64,000 bases of DNA from Streptomyces cellulosae. GTDB lineage: Bacteria > Actinomycetota > Actinomycetes > Streptomycetales > Streptomycetaceae. Shown piece after piece: positions 39,339-47,559 of this stretch (its first letter is position 1; each line of letters starts with the position of its first letter). Where the stretch lies: positions 1 to 64,000 of the forward strand of contig NZ_JOEV01000011.1 of the NCBI RefSeq assembly GCF_000721105.1, in the 5' to 3' direction. The notes beneath the pieces are model-generated. The model ran no database searches and was not told the DNA's origin. It saw only the letters and a list, made by a program, of their open reading frames with translations. Both the position numbers and the translations under genes were made by a program.

Positions 39339-39941
39339 TTCGCTCGCCTTTCAGGAGGTGGGAAAGCACCTGATGAGTGGCGCCGCACAGGACGACCCCG
39401 TGATGAACGGCCGGCGTCGCTGTGACGCACGCTGGAGGAAGTGGGCGCATGCTGGAAGCAGCGAGACGGGGGCCGGAGAATCAGCGGTTCCACACGAAAG
39501 GGTCATGGAGACGAGGCGGCGGAGAATCGTGTTCCCATGTTCTCGAGGATGCGACGGACAGCGCTTCCCGGCGTCCGCTCAGGGACCATCTCGAAGAGCG
39601 CGACAACTGCCGTGGTGAAATCGGTCGCACTGATGCCACCCCGTCGGCCGCGTACGTGTCACCCCCATTGGTTAACGAGTAGTGGATCATTAACCGAAAC
39701 ATGACCGGCGCATCGAGCAATATGTTACCGGTTGCATCACAAGGTGAACGAGATGGTGAACAAAGTTCGACAAATCGAGGTGGGAAGGATTCATGAATGA
39801 ACTTAATTCGCCGCCTCCACGGCTTCCACGGGAAGATGGTCGGCGGATCGGCGGTGACCTTGCCGGGGAGACGCGGATCCGCCGGACATGCCGATGACCC
39901 GGCGCTGGGCCGGGTCATTGACGCGCAAGTCGGAGCGGAAG
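39339..39941. promoter_or_regulatory. Low-GC intergenic control region of the radical SAM operon
   Basis: I find no convincing gene in these 603 bases between the radical SAM start and the EamA stop. GC falls to 27 of 60 bases in 39721-39780. Regulatory-looking elements are an inverted repeat GGTTAA (39670-39675) / TTAACC (39690-39695), and direct repeats GGTTAAC (39670), GGTGAACGAG (39743-39752) and GGTGAAC (39755-39761). These may bind an activator of the radical SAM-NRPS-thioesterase operon. Confidence 0.4.
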
Positions 39942-40958
39942 TTACCGGGCTCCGTCGATCGATCCCTCGGGGGCCGGTACAGCGGCTCCGGTTGTGGTCG
40001 GCACCCGCTCGGCCCGGGCGGTCGCGGTCCCGGGAGACCGGCCCGCGGCCGGGTTCGGGTTCGCCCCGGCGCCCTGCCCCCGCTCGATCATTCCCATGAC
40101 CACCCCGATGATGATGATGGCGCCGCCCGCCGCCTGAGCCAGCCTGATCGACTCCCCGTTGATCACGACGGCGCCGATGACGCCGAAGACCGGGACGAGG
40201 TTGAGGATGTTCACGGCGACGCTCGACGCCATCCTGCGCAGACCGTAGTTGTAGAGCAGGAAGCCTCCGACCGAGCACGCCACGGCCAGGTAGACGAGCA
40301 GCGACGAGGCGGTCACGCCCGGCATCCTCCAGTCGCCGGCCTCCAGCACCGAGGCGAGGAGGAATCCGGCCGCGCCGGCCAGGGTCTGGTAGTAGGTGAC
40401 GCTCACGGCGTTCTGGCCGTAACTGGCGCGCTTGGTGAGCACGTTGTACCCGGCCCAGGCCACCCCGCCGAACAGCAGCAGAATGTCTCCCGCCCACCGT
40501 GCGCTTCCACCGACCTCGGCTCCGTTGCGAACGACCAGGAAAGCGCCGACGGTCGCCAGCAGCACGCCCGCCACACGCAGCAGCGGCATCCGGGTGTGGA
40601 AGACGACGAGCTCCAGCAGCATCGTCATCAGCGGGTACGTGGCCACGATCAGGGACGCGTCGGAGGCCGTGGACAGATCGACGCCGACGTTCTCCAGGAC
40701 GAAGTAGACGGTGATGCCGAGGAATCCGCCCAGGTAGAGCTGTCGCCGCTGCGGTGCGTCCGGCCGGTCCGGGCGATGCCGGTGCAGCCGGACCATCACA
40801 CCCAGGATCAATGCCGCCAGGGTGAACCGGACGGCGCCGATACTGAGCGGGCCGACGTCCTCCAGCACCTGCTTGGTCACCGCGTAGGAACTGCTCCATA
40901 ACAGTGCGGCCGCCACCACCGCACATACCGCCCACGCGCTGGGCCCTCGCTCACGCAT
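39942..40958 (-). CDS. EamA/DMT-family exporter
   Basis: A 338-residue membrane protein with ten hydrophobic helices in two EamA repeats: first repeat from WAVCAVVAAALLWSSSYAVT through LLATVGAFLVVRNG, second from AGDILLLFGGVAWAGYNVLT through GGAIIIIGVVMGMIERG. A Pro/Ala-rich tail follows. EamA proteins commonly export amino acids and related metabolites. The ATG at 40958 has GAGGGG 9 bases upstream; one at 40991 is possible. It is divergent from an Lrp/AsnC regulator gene, the classic arrangement for an amino acid exporter controlled by its substrate. Confidence 0.88.
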   Translation of the reverse strand: MRERGPSAWAVCAVVAAALLWSSSYAVTKQVLEDVGPLSIGAVRFTLAALILGVMVRLHRHRPDRPDAPQRRQLYLGGFLGITVYFVLENVGVDLSTASDASLIVATYPLMTMLLELVVFHTRMPLLRVAGVLLATVGAFLVVRNGAEVGGSARWAGDILLLFGGVAWAGYNVLTKRASYGQNAVSVTYYQTLAGAAGFLLASVLEAGDWRMPGVTASSLLVYLAVACSVGGFLLYNYGLRRMASSVAVNILNLVPVFGVIGAVVINGESIRLAQAAGGAIIIIGVVMGMIERGQGAGANPNPAAGRSPGTATARAERVPTTTGAAVPAPEGSIDGAR

Positions 40959-41055
40959 CCGACGTCGCCCCTCTTCACCCTCAGCCACCATGCCGCGTCC
41001 GAACGAACAACAGCCAACCGAGGGAAAGGCTAGCAAGATCATCGATTGTGGCGCC

Positions 41056-41083
41056 TATAATCCGAATTACCTTCGGAATTCGG
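41056..41083. promoter_or_regulatory. TATAAT box and inverted repeat before the Lrp/AsnC gene
   Basis: A perfect -10 hexamer TATAAT (41056-41061) is followed directly by an inverted repeat CCGAATT (41062-41068) / AATTCGG (41077-41083) with an 8-base spacer. It lies in the 140-base gap between the divergent EamA and Lrp genes. A regulator bound here would block the promoter, so Lrp autoregulation and control of the exporter are likely. Confidence 0.6.
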
Positions 41084-41098
41084 TGAAGTGAGGCAAGC

Positions 41099-41551
41099 GT
41101 GGACGAACTAGATTCGGCTTTGGTGCGGATGCTCCAGCAGGACGGTCGGCGCACCAACCGGGACATGGCCCAGGCCCTCGGCATCGCCCCGTCCACCTGT
41201 CTGGAACGGATCCGGTCGCTGCGCGAGCGCGGGGTGCTGACGGGCTTCCACGCGGAGGCGGACCTCGCGGCGATCGGCCGAGGGCTGCAGGCCGTGATCG
41301 CCGTGCGGGTCCGCCCGCCGACGCGTGCGGTGATCGAGGCCTTCCAGGCCTTCCTGGAGCGGATGCCCGAGGTGATCTCGCTCTTCGTTCTCACCGGCAA
41401 CGACGACTTCCTGGTGCATGTCGCCGTTCGCGACACCGACCATCTGCACGCGGTGGTCCTGGACAAGCTGACGAAACGTCCGGAACTCGCCGACGTACGA
41501 ACCTCGGTGGTCTACGGGCACATGCGCAAGAAGGTCATCGGGCCTGCGTGA
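41099..41551 (+). CDS. Lrp/AsnC-family transcriptional regulator
   Basis: A 150-residue feast/famine regulator. The N-terminal HTH is LDSALVRMLQQDGRRTNRDM then AQALGIAPSTCLERIRSLRE, and the C-terminal RAM ligand domain includes VLTGNDDFLVHVAVRDTDHL. It should sense an amino acid and control the divergent EamA exporter through the CCGAATT/AATTCGG repeat. It is convergent to the HisC-like gene. GTG at 41099 follows GTGAGG. It may act as the local regulator of the biosynthetic genes. Confidence 0.9.
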   Translation: MDELDSALVRMLQQDGRRTNRDMAQALGIAPSTCLERIRSLRERGVLTGFHAEADLAAIGRGLQAVIAVRVRPPTRAVIEAFQAFLERMPEVISLFVLTGNDDFLVHVAVRDTDHLHAVVLDKLTKRPELADVRTSVVYGHMRKKVIGPA

Positions 41552-41578
41552 AGCCCCCGCGGGCCCCGCGTGTGCGGG

Positions 41579-42685
41579 TCACCGAGCCGGTGGTGCGGTC
41601 TCCTTCGCGGCCGTGATCAGCAGGTCGTTCGCCTCGGCACTGCCCACGGTCACCCGCAGGCCACTGTGCGCGAAGGCACGGACCAGCAGACCGCGCCGCT
41701 CCCACTCCCGCGCCACCGACTCCGAGGCCTCGCCGGCCGGCAGCCACAGGAAGTTGGTCTCGCTGGGGAGCACTTCCCAGCCCAGCGCCAGGAGGGACTC
41801 GCGGGTCCGCTCCCGCTCCGCGACGATCCGCTCCACCCGCTCGAACAGTTCCGTCTCCACGTGCAGCGCGGTCAGCGCCGCCTCCTCGGCGACGCGACCG
41901 ACCCCGCACGGCACGGCGCACTTGCGCAGGGCCTCGGCGATCGCGGGCTGCGCGACGCCGTAGCCGACCCGCAGCCCGGCCAGTCCGTACGCCTTCGAAA
42001 AGGTGCGCAGCGTCAGCAGGTTGGGCCGGTCGTGGTGCAACTCGACGCCGTCGGGGGCGTTCGGCGAGCGGTAGAACTCGAAGTACGCCTCGTCCAGGAC
42101 GACCAGGACATCACCGGGCACCCGGTCGAGGAACCGCTCGAGTCCGGCACGGCCGACGGCGGTGCCGGTGGGGTTGTTGGGCTCGCACAGGAAGACGGCC
42201 CTGGTCCTCGGGGTGATGGCGGCGGCCATCGCGTCCAGGTCGTGAACACCGTCGACGAGCGGCACCTCCACCGGGACGGCCCCCGCCATCCGCGCCACGA
42301 TGGGATACGCCTCGAACGACGGCCACGCGTAGAGGACCTCGTCACCGGGCTCCAGCATGGCCTGACCTATCTGCTGGTAGATGCCGACCGAGCCCGGGCC
42401 GGTGACGAGATGTCCGGGCGGAACGTCCAGCCGCCGGGCGAGGGCGTCCAGCAGCCGCTCCGGGTGAATGGTCGGGTAGTGGTTGGTCTGCGTGGCCGCC
42501 CGGGCAATGGCCTCCCGGACGGAGGGCAGGGGCGGGTACGGGTTCTCGTTGAGGAACAGCCGGTGGGAAGGGCCCTCGGCGGGCGGGGCCGGGGGCTTGG
42601 GCACATAGGCCGGGATGCCGGCGAGAACCGTGCGCGGCGTGGGGGCGGTCGTGCTCGGAGCGCTTGTCAGACTCGTTGTGCTCAT
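41579..42685 (-). CDS. HisC-like PLP aminotransferase
   Basis: A 368-residue class I/II aminotransferase of the HisC/Pat group. Evidence: RLFLNENPYPPLPSVREAIA near the N-terminus, FLCEPNNPTGTAVGRAGLER, VLDEAYFEFY, and the PLP lysine in LRTFSKAYGLAGLRVGYGVA. HisC homologues in secondary pathways often aminate aromatic or cyclohexenyl pyruvates, so this enzyme is a candidate for turning the prephenate-derived keto acid into an amino acid. It is the last gene of the nine-gene run, 29 bases behind the ornithine cyclodeaminase-like gene. A role in histidine synthesis is unlikely given the context. Confidence 0.88.
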   Translation of the reverse strand: MSTTSLTSAPSTTAPTPRTVLAGIPAYVPKPPAPPAEGPSHRLFLNENPYPPLPSVREAIARAATQTNHYPTIHPERLLDALARRLDVPPGHLVTGPGSVGIYQQIGQAMLEPGDEVLYAWPSFEAYPIVARMAGAVPVEVPLVDGVHDLDAMAAAITPRTRAVFLCEPNNPTGTAVGRAGLERFLDRVPGDVLVVLDEAYFEFYRSPNAPDGVELHHDRPNLLTLRTFSKAYGLAGLRVGYGVAQPAIAEALRKCAVPCGVGRVAEEAALTALHVETELFERVERIVAERERTRESLLALGWEVLPSETNFLWLPAGEASESVAREWERRGLLVRAFAHSGLRVTVGSAEANDLLITAAKETAPPAR

Positions 42686-42714
42686 GGCAGCTCTGGGCTT
42701 CCTCTCGGATCTCG

Positions 42715-43701
42715 TCAGTCCTGGTCCCAGGTGTGGCCGAGCCCCTGGGCGGCAGCCGCCTCCGCGATCGCGAAGCCGGACATGATGTCCTGCACCCCGA
42801 GTCCGAGCGACTTGTAGACGGTGATCTCCCGCTCGTCGCGGCGGCCCGGATGGCGGCCGAGCAGCACCTCGCCCAGCTCGGCGAGGATGTGGTCGGGCCC
42901 GACCAGCCCGGCGTCCAGCGGCGCCTTGAGATCACCGGACTCGGCGAGCGCCGACTGGCGGCTGTCGACGAAGAACGACGCCCGCGCCACCGCCTCCGCC
43001 GACAGTTCGCGGTGGTCAACGAAGGAGGCACCGGCGGCGTTGACATGGGTGCCCGGGGAGAGCGCGTCGGCCTCGACGAGGGGTTCCCTGGCGGCGGTCG
43101 TGGTGCACACGAGGTCGGCTCCGGCCAGGGCGGCGGCGGGGCGGCTCATGACCTCGACCTCGATGCCGAGTTCCTTCGCTGCCCACTGGCGGTACCCCTC
43201 GGCGTTGTCCGGGGTGCGACTCCACACCCGCACGCGGCGGAGCTCGCGGACCACGGCCATGGCCTCCAGGTGGCTGCGGGCCTGCACCCCGGAGCCGAGG
43301 ATCGCCAGGTCCCCGGCGTCGGGCAGGGCCAGCGCGTCGGTCGCCACCGCGGAGACCGCGGCCGTCCGTACGGCCGTCACGGCGCCCGCGTCCATCAGGG
43401 CGAGCGGGGCACCGGTCTCCGGGTCGAAGACCATGACGACCCCGATGTGCAGGTCCAGCCCGCGCGCCGGGTTCTCCGGCTTGAGGACCATGGCCTTCAG
43501 CCCGTATCCGGCCAGTTCCTCACCGGCCACGAAGCCCGGCATGGTGCCGAGCAGCCCGCTGTCGCGCTCCGGGCGCAGGATGGTGCGCAGCGGCTGGTCG
43601 ACGAGGCCGGAACTGTAGCGGCGCATGGCCTCGGCCATGACCTCGGTGGCGCGCTCCATCGGGTAGACCCGGCGTACCGTGGCGCGGTCGATCAAGAGCA
43701 T
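42715..43701 (-). CDS. Ornithine cyclodeaminase/mu-crystallin family protein
   Basis: A 328-residue NAD(P)-dependent protein. The family blocks are GYGLKAMVLKPENPARGLDL, ALMDAGAVTAVRTAAVSAVA (the R-T-A-A active-site segment) and the Rossmann motif LAILGSGVQARSHLEAMAVV. Members include ornithine cyclodeaminase, archaeal alanine dehydrogenase, ketimine reductase and SbnB. In this cluster it may reduce an imine or reductively aminate a keto acid, or supply proline from ornithine. The sequence alone does not decide. It is 98 bases downstream of the prephenate decarboxylase-like gene, with a hairpin between them. Confidence 0.88.
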   Translation of the reverse strand: MLLIDRATVRRVYPMERATEVMAEAMRRYSSGLVDQPLRTILRPERDSGLLGTMPGFVAGEELAGYGLKAMVLKPENPARGLDLHIGVVMVFDPETGAPLALMDAGAVTAVRTAAVSAVATDALALPDAGDLAILGSGVQARSHLEAMAVVRELRRVRVWSRTPDNAEGYRQWAAKELGIEVEVMSRPAAALAGADLVCTTTAAREPLVEADALSPGTHVNAAGASFVDHRELSAEAVARASFFVDSRQSALAESGDLKAPLDAGLVGPDHILAELGEVLLGRHPGRRDEREITVYKSLGLGVQDIMSGFAIAEAAAAQGLGHTWDQD

Positions 43702-43749
43702 GGAGGGGCGTTTTCCTTCCTCGGTGTTCGTGGGAGGCCCGGGGCCGGG

Positions 43750-43781
43750 GTGCCGTACGGAGGGAACGACCCGTACGGCAC
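43750..43781 (-). terminator. Hairpin between decarboxylase-like and cyclodeaminase-like genes
   Basis: A perfect 11-bp stem, GTGCCGTACGG (43750-43760) with CCGTACGGCAC (43771-43781), closes a 10-base loop. In the middle of an apparent operon it may be a partial terminator or an RNA-processing element that lowers expression of the last two genes. Confidence 0.55.
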
Positions 43782-43799
43782 GCCTGCTCCCCGCACGGG

Positions 43800-44396
43800 T
43801 CAGGCGGCGGGACCGGCCAGCGTGAACACCGACCAGAGCATGCGGATCGGGCGGGTCCGGGAGATGAACTCCAGTTCGTTCGCCTTGGCCGCGGGCTGGG
43901 TCGTCAGGGCCAGGTCCGTCTCACGGCGGCGGGCCTTGTCCGCGGCGGCGCTGGTGGAGGTCGCGAAGAGGATCTCCTCCACTGTGTACTCCTCGGGCAG
44001 CAGCTCCTCGACGAGGGCGACCGGCGCGGGGTGGGTGGCGATACGGGGCCGCTTCGGGATGGAGTGCCCCGGCGCGACGGCGATGCCGTAGTGCGGGGTG
44101 TCGAAGAGGAACGCGCCGGCGAAGCGCAGGGTCGGGTCCATGTAGAAGCTGTGCACGCCCGCGTAGGCGTTGGCGATCACGACATGGGTCACGGCACCTT
44201 CACGCAGGGCCAGCCCGGCCTGCTCGTAGGTGTCGTACAACCGGATGTCAGGTGCCGTTTCCCGGCCCCGGTCGGCCCACAGGTATAACGCGGCCTGTTC
44301 GCTGCTTGTGCCGGCGGGACCCAGCGTGCCGATGGTGTCGACGGACGGGCCGTTGGTGAGTGAGGTGTCTATCCAGCCAGGTGCCTCGGTGGTCAT
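43800..44396 (-). CDS. BacA-like prephenate decarboxylase, TTA-containing
   Basis: A 198-residue protein matching the BacA family, which removes the ring carboxylate of prephenate without aromatising it, giving dihydro-4-hydroxyphenylpyruvate. Matches to BacA are TIGTLGPAGTSSEQAA, IANAYAGVHSFYMDPTLR, FDTPHYGIAVAP and THPAPVALVEELL. It is short like BacA and lacks the ACT domain and the Thr-Arg-Phe motif of prephenate dehydratase. BacA homologues start bacilysin, dihydrophenylalanine and cyclohexenylalanine pathways. A TTA codon at 44288-44286 (L in EQAALYLW) predicts bldA control. It is 44 bases behind the branched-chain-type aminotransferase gene. Confidence 0.87.
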   Translation of the reverse strand: MTTEAPGWIDTSLTNGPSVDTIGTLGPAGTSSEQAALYLWADRGRETAPDIRLYDTYEQAGLALREGAVTHVVIANAYAGVHSFYMDPTLRFAGAFLFDTPHYGIAVAPGHSIPKRPRIATHPAPVALVEELLPEEYTVEEILFATSTSAAADKARRRETDLALTTQPAAKANELEFISRTRPIRMLWSVFTLAGPAA

Positions 44397-44440
44397 GCAG
44401 TCCCCCTGGTGTCTGTGACGCTGCCGGACTGACTGTCGAG

Positions 44441-45409
44441 TCAGGCGTGAACGGGGTGGAGCCAGTGGCCGTAGCGCGGTTCCCTGCCGCGGACGACGTT
44501 CTGATAGGCGCCCATCAGGGCAGTGGTGAGCGGGCCCGGGGCGCCGTCGGCGACAGGGCGGCCGGCGACTTCGGTGACCGGGACGATCTCGGTGCCGGTG
44601 CCGGTGAGGAACACCTCGTCGGCGCCCACGAGTTCGTCACGGCCGAGATCGCGGAAGTCGGTCGGCGTCCCCAACAGGTCGGCCGCGAGCGTCACCACGG
44701 TGTCGCGGGTGATGCCCTCCAGGAGATCGGCGGTGACCGGTGGGGTCACCAGCCGTCCGCCGATGACGGCGAACACGTTGGAGGTGCTGGCCTCGGCGAC
44801 CTGGCCCCGGCTGTTGAGCAGGATCGCGTCGTCGCACCCGGCCGCGCGGGCCTCGTCCACGGCCAGCGCGTTGTTGACGTACCCGCCGGTGACCTTGGCG
44901 CGCACGGGCAGCGCGTCGGAAGGGGGCCTGCGCCAGGAACTGATGGTGCAGCGGATGCCGGCCGGGTCGGTGTAGGAGCCCATCCGGAAGGCGTTCACGG
45001 ACAGCGCGTCGGAGACGCCCGAGAGGCTGACGCCCGGTTTCTGGCCGGGCAGCAGGGCCCGCTTGTAGGCCAGGGGCCGGACGTACGTGTCCTCGGTCGT
45101 GCCGATCCGCCGCAACAGTTCGGCGGTGAGCTCGCACAGCTCCTCGACGGAGCGGCCGAGGTCGATGCGCAGGGTGCGGGAGCTGCGCAGCAGACGGCGG
45201 TAGTGGTCGTGGGCGCGGAAGATCGCGAGACCGCGGTCGTCCTGGGCGTAGGCCCGGATGCCCTCGAAGACTCCGGTGCCGTACTGGAGCGCCTGTGTGG
45301 TGACGGGCAGCAGGGCCCGCTCCAGCGGCACGAACTCGCCGTCGTGGTAGGCGACTTGCGCGATGGCGGGGGACGGCTGTGCCGCAGCCCCGTCCTGAGT
45401 GACCGTCAC
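44441..45409 (-). CDS. Branched-chain-type (class IV) aminotransferase
   Basis: A 322-residue fold-type IV PLP enzyme similar to IlvE. Evidence: LQYGTGVFEGIRAYAQ near the N-terminus, the catalytic Lys in VRAKVTGGYVNNALAVDEAR, DDAILLNSRGQVAEASTSNV, and a C-terminal FLTGTGTEIVPVTEV block. It overlaps the PaaK-like gene by 4 bases. As the cluster also has a HisC-like aminotransferase, one of the two may make the amino acid and the other may recycle or build a second amine. Confidence 0.88.
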   Translation of the reverse strand: MTVTQDGAAAQPSPAIAQVAYHDGEFVPLERALLPVTTQALQYGTGVFEGIRAYAQDDRGLAIFRAHDHYRRLLRSSRTLRIDLGRSVEELCELTAELLRRIGTTEDTYVRPLAYKRALLPGQKPGVSLSGVSDALSVNAFRMGSYTDPAGIRCTISSWRRPPSDALPVRAKVTGGYVNNALAVDEARAAGCDDAILLNSRGQVAEASTSNVFAVIGGRLVTPPVTADLLEGITRDTVVTLAADLLGTPTDFRDLGRDELVGADEVFLTGTGTEIVPVTEVAGRPVADGAPGPLTTALMGAYQNVVRGREPRYGHWLHPVHA

Positions 45410-46830
45410 TGGGCCCTCCCCCCGGCCACAGCGAGAGCCGCGGCCCTCTCCTCGTCGGGGACGGCCAGTCGGCGGTCCTCCACACGGGCGGCCTTCCAGC
45501 TGACCATGGCGCCGGTGGTGGTGACGCTGCCGAGGGGGCCGTACTCGAAACGGAGCGGCACCCCGAGGCGGTCGTCGACGGCGCGGGCGATCTCGCCCTC
45601 GTCGAGGCGTACGCCGGAGCGGTCGTCGGGCAGTTGCAGACGCAGCGACAACTCGTCCCGGCCGTCAACGGCGTCGATGACGATCTGGTAGTCCAGGTAG
45701 CCGCGCGGGTGCGCGAGCAGCAGCTCCTCGAGGTCGTAGCCGCTGATCTCGCGGCCGCCGATGACCAGGGTGTCGCGGGTGCGGCCGAGCACCTCCAGGG
45801 TGGGCGCGGGCAGGGAGCGGCCGGCGGCGGGCGGGCTGAGCCGGACGAGGTCGCCCGTGCGGTAGCGCACGAGGGGCTTGCTTCCCTGGTAGAGGGAGGT
45901 GACGACCAGTTCGCCGGTGCGCACGCCGTCGTCACCGGGGGCGACGGCCTGGCCGGTGCCCGGGTCGATGACCTCGTACAGGTTGAGCAACGGGGCCGTG
46001 TACAGGCCGCCGTCGGCGCCTGCCGCGCCCATCACGGAGGCCTCCTGGGAGGCGTACAGGGCGTTGTAGACGCGGGCGCCCCACACCTCGCCGATGTTCT
46101 CCAGCAGGCTGGGCGAGGCGAGTTCACCGGTGCACATGATGACGTCGAGGTGGAAGTCGCGCCGCGGGTCGAGACCCGCGGCGTGGGCCTTCTTGGCGAG
46201 GGTGAGGGCCATGCCGGGGGTACTGAACAGGCCGGTGGCAGGGAGGGCCCGCAGGGTCTCCAGGGCGCGGTCGAAACCGACCATCGGGGAGTGCGGCCAC
46301 ATCTTGGCCACGGCGTGGCCGAGATTGCGGCACACCTCACCGAAGGTGTCACCGAAGGCGTGCAGCTCGGTCGGGCCGGAGACGCCGATGATCTGCTCGT
46401 CACCGTACTGCCGGAAGATCGTGTCGTAGTAGACGGTCAGCGCGGTGTTGTTGTGCAGTGAGTCGGTGTTGTCGCGCGGACACGGAGTGCTGCGGCCGGT
46501 GGTGCCGGTGGTCTCGTAGAAGATCCACGCCTTGTGCATCGGCAGCGACAGGACGTCGGCGAACTCCTGCCGCAGATGGTCCTTGGTGGTGAACGGCACG
46601 GCGGCGAGTTGATCGGGTGCGAGCGAGGTGATCGACTGCGGGTCCACGTCGACCAAGTGGCGGCGGTAGAAGGGCGAGTTCTTCTTGACGTACTCCATGG
46701 TGCTGCGGAGCGCGTCGAGTTGGTGGGCAGTCAGTTCCTGTTCGGTCCACCGGCCGGCCGTGTAGGCGCGGTGCCGGTCGCGTATCTCAAGGGCGGTGCG
46801 GGCGAGGTTCTCGTCGAAAACTGTGAACAT
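45406..46830 (-). CDS. Phenylacetate-CoA ligase (PaaK)-like adenylate-forming enzyme
   Basis: A 474-residue adenylate-forming ligase of the PaaK branch. Motifs: LRSTMEYVKKNSPFYRRHLV near the N-terminus, the phosphate loop YETTGTTGRSTPCP, NALYASQEASVMG, and PLVRYRTGDLVRL followed by GRTRDTLVIGGREISGYD. It should activate a carboxylic acid with ATP, then pass it to CoA, an amine or a carrier. A cyclic acid derived from prephenate is a plausible substrate, by context. It starts at 46830 and is separated from the DUF2000 gene by 218 bases that hold a GC-rich hairpin. Confidence 0.87.
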   Translation of the reverse strand: MFTVFDENLARTALEIRDRHRAYTAGRWTEQELTAHQLDALRSTMEYVKKNSPFYRRHLVDVDPQSITSLAPDQLAAVPFTTKDHLRQEFADVLSLPMHKAWIFYETTGTTGRSTPCPRDNTDSLHNNTALTVYYDTIFRQYGDEQIIGVSGPTELHAFGDTFGEVCRNLGHAVAKMWPHSPMVGFDRALETLRALPATGLFSTPGMALTLAKKAHAAGLDPRRDFHLDVIMCTGELASPSLLENIGEVWGARVYNALYASQEASVMGAAGADGGLYTAPLLNLYEVIDPGTGQAVAPGDDGVRTGELVVTSLYQGSKPLVRYRTGDLVRLSPPAAGRSLPAPTLEVLGRTRDTLVIGGREISGYDLEELLLAHPRGYLDYQIVIDAVDGRDELSLRLQLPDDRSGVRLDEGEIARAVDDRLGVPLRFEYGPLGSVTTTGAMVSWKAARVEDRRLAVPDEERAAALAVAGGRAQ

Positions 46831-46952
46831 GCCTTCCTCGGCTGATCGTTCGCGTGCGGTGGACGGTGATCCGGTGTGAGGTGGCAGCGTGGCAGCGCTT
46901 CGCGTGCGAGATCCCGGTCGGTCTGTTGCCGGTTTCGGGCAGGCGTGACCGG

Positions 46953-46988
46953 CCGGCCGGGGTCGCGGGCAGGGGCGGCCCCGGCCGG
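46953..46988 (-). terminator. GC-rich hairpin between DUF2000 and PaaK-like genes
   Basis: A 10-bp stem, CCGGCCGGGG (46953-46962) with CCCCGGCCGG (46979-46988), spans a 16-base loop. It could end the upstream four-gene transcript, so the genes from the PaaK-like ligase onward may have their own promoter. Confidence 0.5.
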
Positions 46989-47048
46989 GCGGGGGACAGT
47001 GTCAGGTGGGTCGGATCCGGGCCGGCGGACGGGCCGCCGCGGGACGTG

Positions 47049-47477
47049 TCAGCGGTACAGCGGCAGGCTTCCGGTGATCTTGTCCACCGCCTTCCTGCTG
47101 CCGCAGAGGGCGATGCCGATGTAGGGGAGTTCACCCGTGGGGATCTCGGCGGTGCGGCGGGTGTACTCGTCGTACGACCGCGACGACTGGGCCACCGAGG
47201 TGAAGTCGACGACGAAGACGTCGTCCGCGCCCACCGCCCGGAGTGCGACGTCCCGCAGTTCCCCGGCGTCAGCCTTGAGGACGGGCAGCGGGATCGAGGT
47301 GATGCCGGTGTGCAGGTGGCCGTCGGCGTCCTTCACGTCGTCGCCGACGATCCCGTCGGTGAACTTCCCGACCGACAGGGCGAGCGCGGCGACGGTGTTC
47401 ATCGCCAGCCCTGCTGGAAGCTCCTTGTCGACGACAACGGCACACTTCTCGAACTGGTACCCCACGGGTTTCCCCAT
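47049..47477 (-). CDS. DUF2000 family protein
   Basis: A 142-residue protein of the DUF2000 family: KCAVVVDKELPAGLAMNTVA then ALALSVGKF at the N-terminus and IPLPVLKADAGELRDVALRA in the middle. These small proteins have a fold like peptidyl-tRNA hydrolase 2, and their role is unknown. Embedded between Dabb and PaaK-like genes in a metabolic cluster, it could be an enzyme or a binding protein for the pathway. The gap to the Dabb gene is 82 bases. Confidence 0.75.
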   Translation of the reverse strand: MGKPVGYQFEKCAVVVDKELPAGLAMNTVAALALSVGKFTDGIVGDDVKDADGHLHTGITSIPLPVLKADAGELRDVALRAVGADDVFVVDFTSVAQSSRSYDEYTRRTAEIPTGELPYIGIALCGSRKAVDKITGSLPLYR

Positions 47478-47559
47478 TTCTTCATTTCTTACGCTCTTGC
47501 AGAATTCGGACGCCGTTCACGGAATGGTCCACAGAATGCCGTCACAGGTCACCCGAGGT

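Noticed and set aside
39481..39711. Small minus-strand gene upstream of the radical SAM operon
   Set aside because: The readings have no ribosome site, atypical composition and no recognisable family pattern; the region looks regulatory.
41579..42685. hisC of histidine biosynthesis
   Set aside because: No his genes are nearby; it ends a nine-gene secondary operon.
43800..44396. Prephenate dehydratase for phenylalanine synthesis
   Set aside because: It lacks the ACT domain and the Thr-Arg-Phe motif and matches BacA-type blocks such as the N-A-Y-x-G-x-x-x-F-Y-M segment.
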